NCBI GenBank assembly: GCA_016795485.1
Contig: JAEUHM010000044.1
Coordinates: 62,001-126,000, forward strand
Length of the DNA stretch: 64,000 bases
DNA from: Verrucomicrobiaceae bacterium
GTDB lineage: Bacteria > Verrucomicrobiota > Verrucomicrobiia > Verrucomicrobiales > Verrucomicrobiaceae
Direction of reading: 5' to 3'
Of this stretch, positions 61,067 through 64,000 are shown piece after piece. The notes under the pieces were generated by a model that saw nothing but the letters and a program-made list of their open reading frames with translations, ran no database searches and was not told where the DNA came from. Both the position numbers and the translations under genes were made by a program. Position 1 is the stretch's first letter, and every line of letters begins with the position of its first letter.

Positions 61067-61786
61067 CTATTTCACACTGGCACCAAGACCTGCAGGAGCG
61101 TCCTTGGGATCGCCGCCAATGAAGTTGGGGCCGGTTTGCTTCACCTCGCCTCGGACGTCTTCCATGCCTGGCATGACCGCCTTGTTTCCTGCGATGATGC
61201 AGTGCGTGATCTCCACGGGGCCTGGCTCCACCCGGATGCCGCCACCTGCTCCACGATCCGCTGGCACCATGGTCATATCCCTGTTTTGAGAGGAGGTGGC
61301 ACTGTTCTCCGTGAGTGTGCAATGCTCCAAAACGACCTGCGTGTCTGTGCCACGACTGGCTACATGAATCGCACCGCCGCCATTGCCGTGGCTGACATTG
61401 CCCTTGAACAGGCAGTGAACAACGCGCACCAGGGCTACGGGCCTTTTCATGTACACGGCACCGCCTATGCCCCGCGTTTCGTTTCCTTCGAACACGCAGC
61501 GCTCCATCGTCAATCCACCGACCGTGCATATGGCTCCGCCATTGCCTCCGCCACCGTTTTTGACAAACCGGCACTCTTGCAGCGTGAGGCTTCCCTCATT
61601 GTAGATCGCCCCTCCCTGTTTCGGACCCATGCTTGATGCCAACGCCTCGGCGGTGAAGGTGATGCGCTTCACGCTGACCACCGCCGAGGGGCCGATGCTC
61701 AGCTTTCGATAACCTCCCACCGGAGAATGCAGCGTGATGCCCTGCGGGAGGGTCGATGCGTCCAACTCAAGGTTCTTCTCGATCAC
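61067..61786 (-). pseudogene. beta-helix tail severed from the upstream kinase by an in-frame TGA
   Basis: The open frame codes for a right-handed beta-helix with no start signal of its own: the first residues (VIEKNLELDASTLPQGITL) are the standard continuation of a CSLREA/beta-helix domain. The strands show GGAIYNEGSLTLQECRF, NGGAICTVGGLTMERCVFEG, HCLFKGNVSHGNGGGAIHV and EHCTLTENSA turns. It is in the same frame as the kinase gene ending at 61793, from which only the TGA at 61793-61795 separates it. It might still be translated from GTG 61786 as a secreted-less fragment, but is more likely the lost tail of the kinase. Confidence 0.7.
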
Positions 61787-61792
61787 GATCTC

Positions 61793-63106
61793 TCACTTGG
61801 TGGCGTCGAGAGTGATCTTGCCCTCCCTTGCGAATACCGAAGTTGCAAAGGTAATGCGCACACCCGGTGCGGCATCGCGCACAGCTTCACGCAGCGACAC
61901 CCCAAGGCCAGCACTGCCCGGTGGGTCAAGTTCATCCGCAGTAGTGGTCACGACATGATCCGACGTTGGTCGCACAGCATGAAACCCGAAGGCAAGCACT
62001 GCACACGCCGCCGCAAGCGCCACCCATCGCCACCGCACGGACCAGCGCGGTGGAGCGCGGAGTTTGCCATCCAGCCACGCCTCCAAATCATCCGCCAGCG
62101 CGCCGGCAGTGGTGTAGCGCGCGGCGGGCTGCTTCTCCAGGCACTTCATGGCGATGTCGGCGAGCGCACGGTGCGGTGACTGCGGCGCGGGTGCGGGCTT
62201 CTCTGCCACTTGTCGGATGAGTTCGATCAAGTCATCCGACTGGAAGGGGCGCCGCCCTTCGATCAACTCGTAGAGGATGGTGCCCAGGCTGTAGATATCC
62301 GTGGCAGGCGTGAGTTCCTTCGATCCACCGCGTGCCTGCTCCGGGCTCATGTAGAGCGGCGTGCCCATCATCTGGCCGGTCATCGTAAGGCTGGAATCAA
62401 TTCCGATTTTGCGCGCCAGTCCGAAGTCCGCGATGAGCGGCTCGCCACTCGCATCCAACAAGATATTCCCCGGTTTCAGGTCACGATGCAGGATACCCTT
62501 TGCGTGCGCGTGATGCACAGCGCGCGCCACCTTGATCAGCAAAGCGACCGCCTTGCGAACGTCCCGCTGATACTCGGCCACGCGGAACTGCAGCGTGCCG
62601 CCCTCAATGAGCTTCATGCTGAAATACGGCTGGCCCTCATGCGCGCCGACCTCGTAGATGGGCAGGATGTGAGGATGATCCAGCGAGGCCGCCGCCTTTG
62701 CCTCCGAGTGCAGGCGTTGCACATCCGCATCGTTCGTCAGCAGCGGGCCGTCCTTCAGCATCTTCAGCGCCACCACTCGATCCAGCGACACCTGTCGCGC
62801 GCGAAACACCACGCCACTGGACCCGCGCGCGATCTCATCCAGCAGCACGTAGTCACCGAAGTAGCCGACCGTCTGTCCCGGCGGCGGAATCCCGTCCCTC
62901 AGCAGCGGCACGATCGCAGGCTCCAAAAACTCTCGCGACTCAGCCTCCAGCCCCAACAGGCGCTCGATCCGCGTCCGCAAATCAACGTCCCCACCGCAGG
63001 CAGAGTCAAGATAGGCCGCCCGCGCCGCCGCATCTTCCAGTTCAAGCGCTGCCATGAAAACCTCCTTCTGGCGGCTGGTGATGGATTCTGGATCGGGAGC
63101 AGACAT
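61793..63106 (-). CDS. transmembrane Ser/Thr protein kinase, truncated before its beta-helix domain
   Basis: 437 residues from ATG 63106. N-terminal leader as in the 44092 kinase (KEVFMAALELEDAAARAAYLDSACGGD; RIERLLGLEAES). Kinase domain ~85-345: RGSSGVVFRARQ loop, lysine in VALKMLKDG, HRDLKPGNILL, DFG (IADFGLAR), GTPLYMSPEQARGG. Membrane helix ~367-385. The remaining 52 residues outside the membrane begin a CSLREA-like segment (TTTADELDPPGSAGLGVSLREAV) and break off at KITLDATK with a TGA. The next codons in the same frame continue the domain. It follows an ECF sigma gene, a frequent PVC pair, and precedes the secreted-protein series. Confidence 0.88.
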   Translation of the reverse strand: MSAPDPESITSRQKEVFMAALELEDAAARAAYLDSACGGDVDLRTRIERLLGLEAESREFLEPAIVPLLRDGIPPPGQTVGYFGDYVLLDEIARGSSGVVFRARQVSLDRVVALKMLKDGPLLTNDADVQRLHSEAKAAASLDHPHILPIYEVGAHEGQPYFSMKLIEGGTLQFRVAEYQRDVRKAVALLIKVARAVHHAHAKGILHRDLKPGNILLDASGEPLIADFGLARKIGIDSSLTMTGQMMGTPLYMSPEQARGGSKELTPATDIYSLGTILYELIEGRRPFQSDDLIELIRQVAEKPAPAPQSPHRALADIAMKCLEKQPAARYTTAGALADDLEAWLDGKLRAPPRWSVRWRWVALAAACAVLAFGFHAVRPTSDHVVTTTADELDPPGSAGLGVSLREAVRDAAPGVRITFATSVFAREGKITLDATK

Positions 63107-63179
63107 GCGAGGCGTTTCAAGACCATGCCCCATCGGAGCACGAAAGCGGCAACATTTTCTCCCCAGGCAGCACATTGAC

Positions 63180-63323
63180 ATAAGCCGGGTGAGGTGACGC
63201 CCACCCGGCTGGTTTGAAATGGCGTAGCGACTCGTGTAATCCGTCTTCCAAGAAGCCAGACGGCGCGGCGGAGGGTATCGGTGGCGAAACGGAATCCTTT
63301 CCGCCGCGCACACCCGGCCTACG
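63180..63323 (+). repeat. RAYT-associated palindromic element, copy R3 (diverged)
   Basis: Same layout as R1 and R2: left end AGCCGGGTGAGGTG, inner CACCCGGCTGGTTTG and AAGAAGCCAGACGGCGCGGCGG, right end CACACCCGGCCTACG. It fills the gap between the sigma factor stop (63327) and the kinase start (63106), mirroring R1 upstream of the other kinase. Confidence 0.78.
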
Positions 63324-63326
63324 ATC

Positions 63327-63887
63327 TTACCCCTCCATCGCATCCCGCAGCCAAGCTCTCGCGAAGGCCCATTGGCGGCCTAAATCGCGCTCTGACATGC
63401 CCATCAGCTCCGAAATTTCCGGCCAAGTCAGCCCGGCAAAGTAGCGCAAACGCACGATCTCGCCCGACACCGCATCTTCCGCCGTCAGCCGGTCAAGCGC
63501 CTCGTCCACCGCCAGCAGTTCCTCATCCGGTGCATCAAACATCAGCACAGCCTCCGCTTCCGACAGTGCATCCAGTTCAACCCGCTCGGCATCTTCTCCA
63601 CCGCGCTTCAGCCGCTTCTTGTCGCGGGCACGATTGATCAAAACGCAGCGCATCGCCTGTGCCGCCGCGCCCAAGAAATGCCGACGACTCTCCCAGCGCT
63701 GCCCCTGGTCCCGCGAGACCCGCAGCCACGCCTCATGCACCAACACTGTGGCAGAGATCGTCTGCAGCCCGGACTCCCCTGCCATTTGCCCACGCGCCAG
63801 CCGCCGCAGTTCCTCATAGACCAACGGAAGAAGGTGCGATGATGAAACGGGCTCCTGCCGCGCTGCTGGATTTAGGTCGTTCTCCAC
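63327..63887 (-). CDS. ECF-like sigma factor (Sig-70_X6 / TIGR02999 type)
   Basis: 186 residues. The start is GTG 63887; the frame meets a TAG ten codons upstream and no ATG lies between. Region 2: LLPLVYEELRRLARGQMA, TVLVHEAWLRVSRD, RHFLGAAAQAMRCVLINRARDKKRLKRGG, the characteristic pattern of the PVC/Acidobacteria ECF group that accompanies WD40 or TPR kinases. Region 4: AVSGEIVRLRYFAGLTWPEISELMGMSERDLGRQW. No anti-sigma protein; these factors are thought to be activated through the neighbouring kinase. It is the promoter-proximal gene of the minus-strand series running to 50.6 kb and a candidate regulator of it. Confidence 0.9.
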   Translation of the reverse strand: MENDLNPAARQEPVSSSHLLPLVYEELRRLARGQMAGESGLQTISATVLVHEAWLRVSRDQGQRWESRRHFLGAAAQAMRCVLINRARDKKRLKRGGEDAERVELDALSEAEAVLMFDAPDEELLAVDEALDRLTAEDAVSGEIVRLRYFAGLTWPEISELMGMSERDLGRQWAFARAWLRDAMEG

Positions 63888-64000
63888 TGGAGCCGCATCA
63901 TGCTCACTCCGCGCCTAGTCGCAAGTTGTGCGGGGATGAAAACTGGCCATTCGCCTTTGCGCTGCCCGCAAGCCAGCCATCCGCATCGGAGCAGACCACC
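63888..64000. other. window edge, upstream of the sigma factor gene
   Basis: 113 bases with no complete gene. The final 21 bases are identical to 43838-43858, inside the RelE-like part of the SEC-C gene; read on plus they give IRIGADH, so a RelE-like domain may start to the right of the window. The promoter of the sigma factor should lie here, but I see no clear match. Confidence 0.4.

Noticed and set aside
61793-61795. TGA read as Trp or selenocysteine
   Set aside because: Other genes here use TGA as a normal stop (for example 9318-9320), no SECIS-like hairpin is evident, and the expected residue by family pattern is Gly.

Overview
The window most likely comes from a Verrucomicrobiota chromosome (PVC superphylum). 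The inference rests on gene types: a PVC-type sorbosone-dehydrogenase-like propeller protein, ThuA and FAD-oxidoreductase families, paired ECF sigma factor and Ser/Thr kinase genes, kinases with WD40-like or beta-helix tails, a DUF4469 protein, and a RAYT transposase with palindromic repeats. Base composition is moderately GC-rich. No rRNA or tRNA gene was seen, and no complete mobile element.

Layout. 1-9.4 kb: 3' part of an FAD oxidoreductase, a large secreted propeller/Ig-repeat protein, a fibronectin-III protein, two long gene-poor stretches with inverted palindromic repeats, an orphan gene and a sugar isomerase-like TIM barrel. 9.4-21.3 kb: an aminotransferase; a lipoprotein followed by a LolD/FtsX-type ABC exporter; then a same-strand block with ThuA protein, glycosyltransferase, phospholipase D-like protein, nrnA-like, truB, methyltransferase, esterase and TSUP permease. 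21.4-28.3 kb: a compact plus-strand cluster of a proline-rich roadblock-like protein, an MglA-like GTPase, a roadblock protein, ExbB, ExbD, a TonB-like protein, a zinc-ribbon membrane protein and a methyltransferase. 28.3-44 kb: a three-module PVC dehydrogenase with a cupredoxin tail, a transglutaminase-like protein, an MsbA-like exporter, an ECF sigma factor, a TonB-dependent receptor, two carbohydrate-related secreted proteins, a DUF4469 protein, a 67-bp repeat array and a SEC-C protein with a RelE-like tail.

44-50.4 kb is a mosaic: a WD40 Ser/Thr kinase, a RAYT transposase flanked by two copies of a ~148-bp palindromic element, a kinase-tail remnant, and an IS66 remnant joined to what looks like a group II intron end. 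50.5-63.9 kb is the most striking region. Every gene is on the minus strand with short gaps, in transcription order: ECF sigma factor, Ser/Thr kinase whose beta-helix tail is cut off by one in-frame TGA, a Ser/Pro-rich secreted protein, a beta-helix protein, a beta-helix protein bracketed by two chagasin-like (I42) cysteine-protease-inhibitor domains, a 1637-residue secreted MACPF/perforin-like protein with five VHL-beta-like domains, a second low-complexity secreted protein and a small lipoprotein.

Two candidate undescribed systems stand out. One is the exported MACPF / VHL-beta / chagasin / beta-helix locus under a sigma-kinase pair, which looks like equipment for contact with eukaryotic or bacterial cells. 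The other is the MglA-roadblock-ExbBD-TonB-like cluster, which recalls the Myxococcus gliding machinery (MglA with the AglRQS TolQR-type motor) but has its own composition and an ExbD lacking the usual membrane aspartate. Both functional readings are inferences from domain content and gene order.
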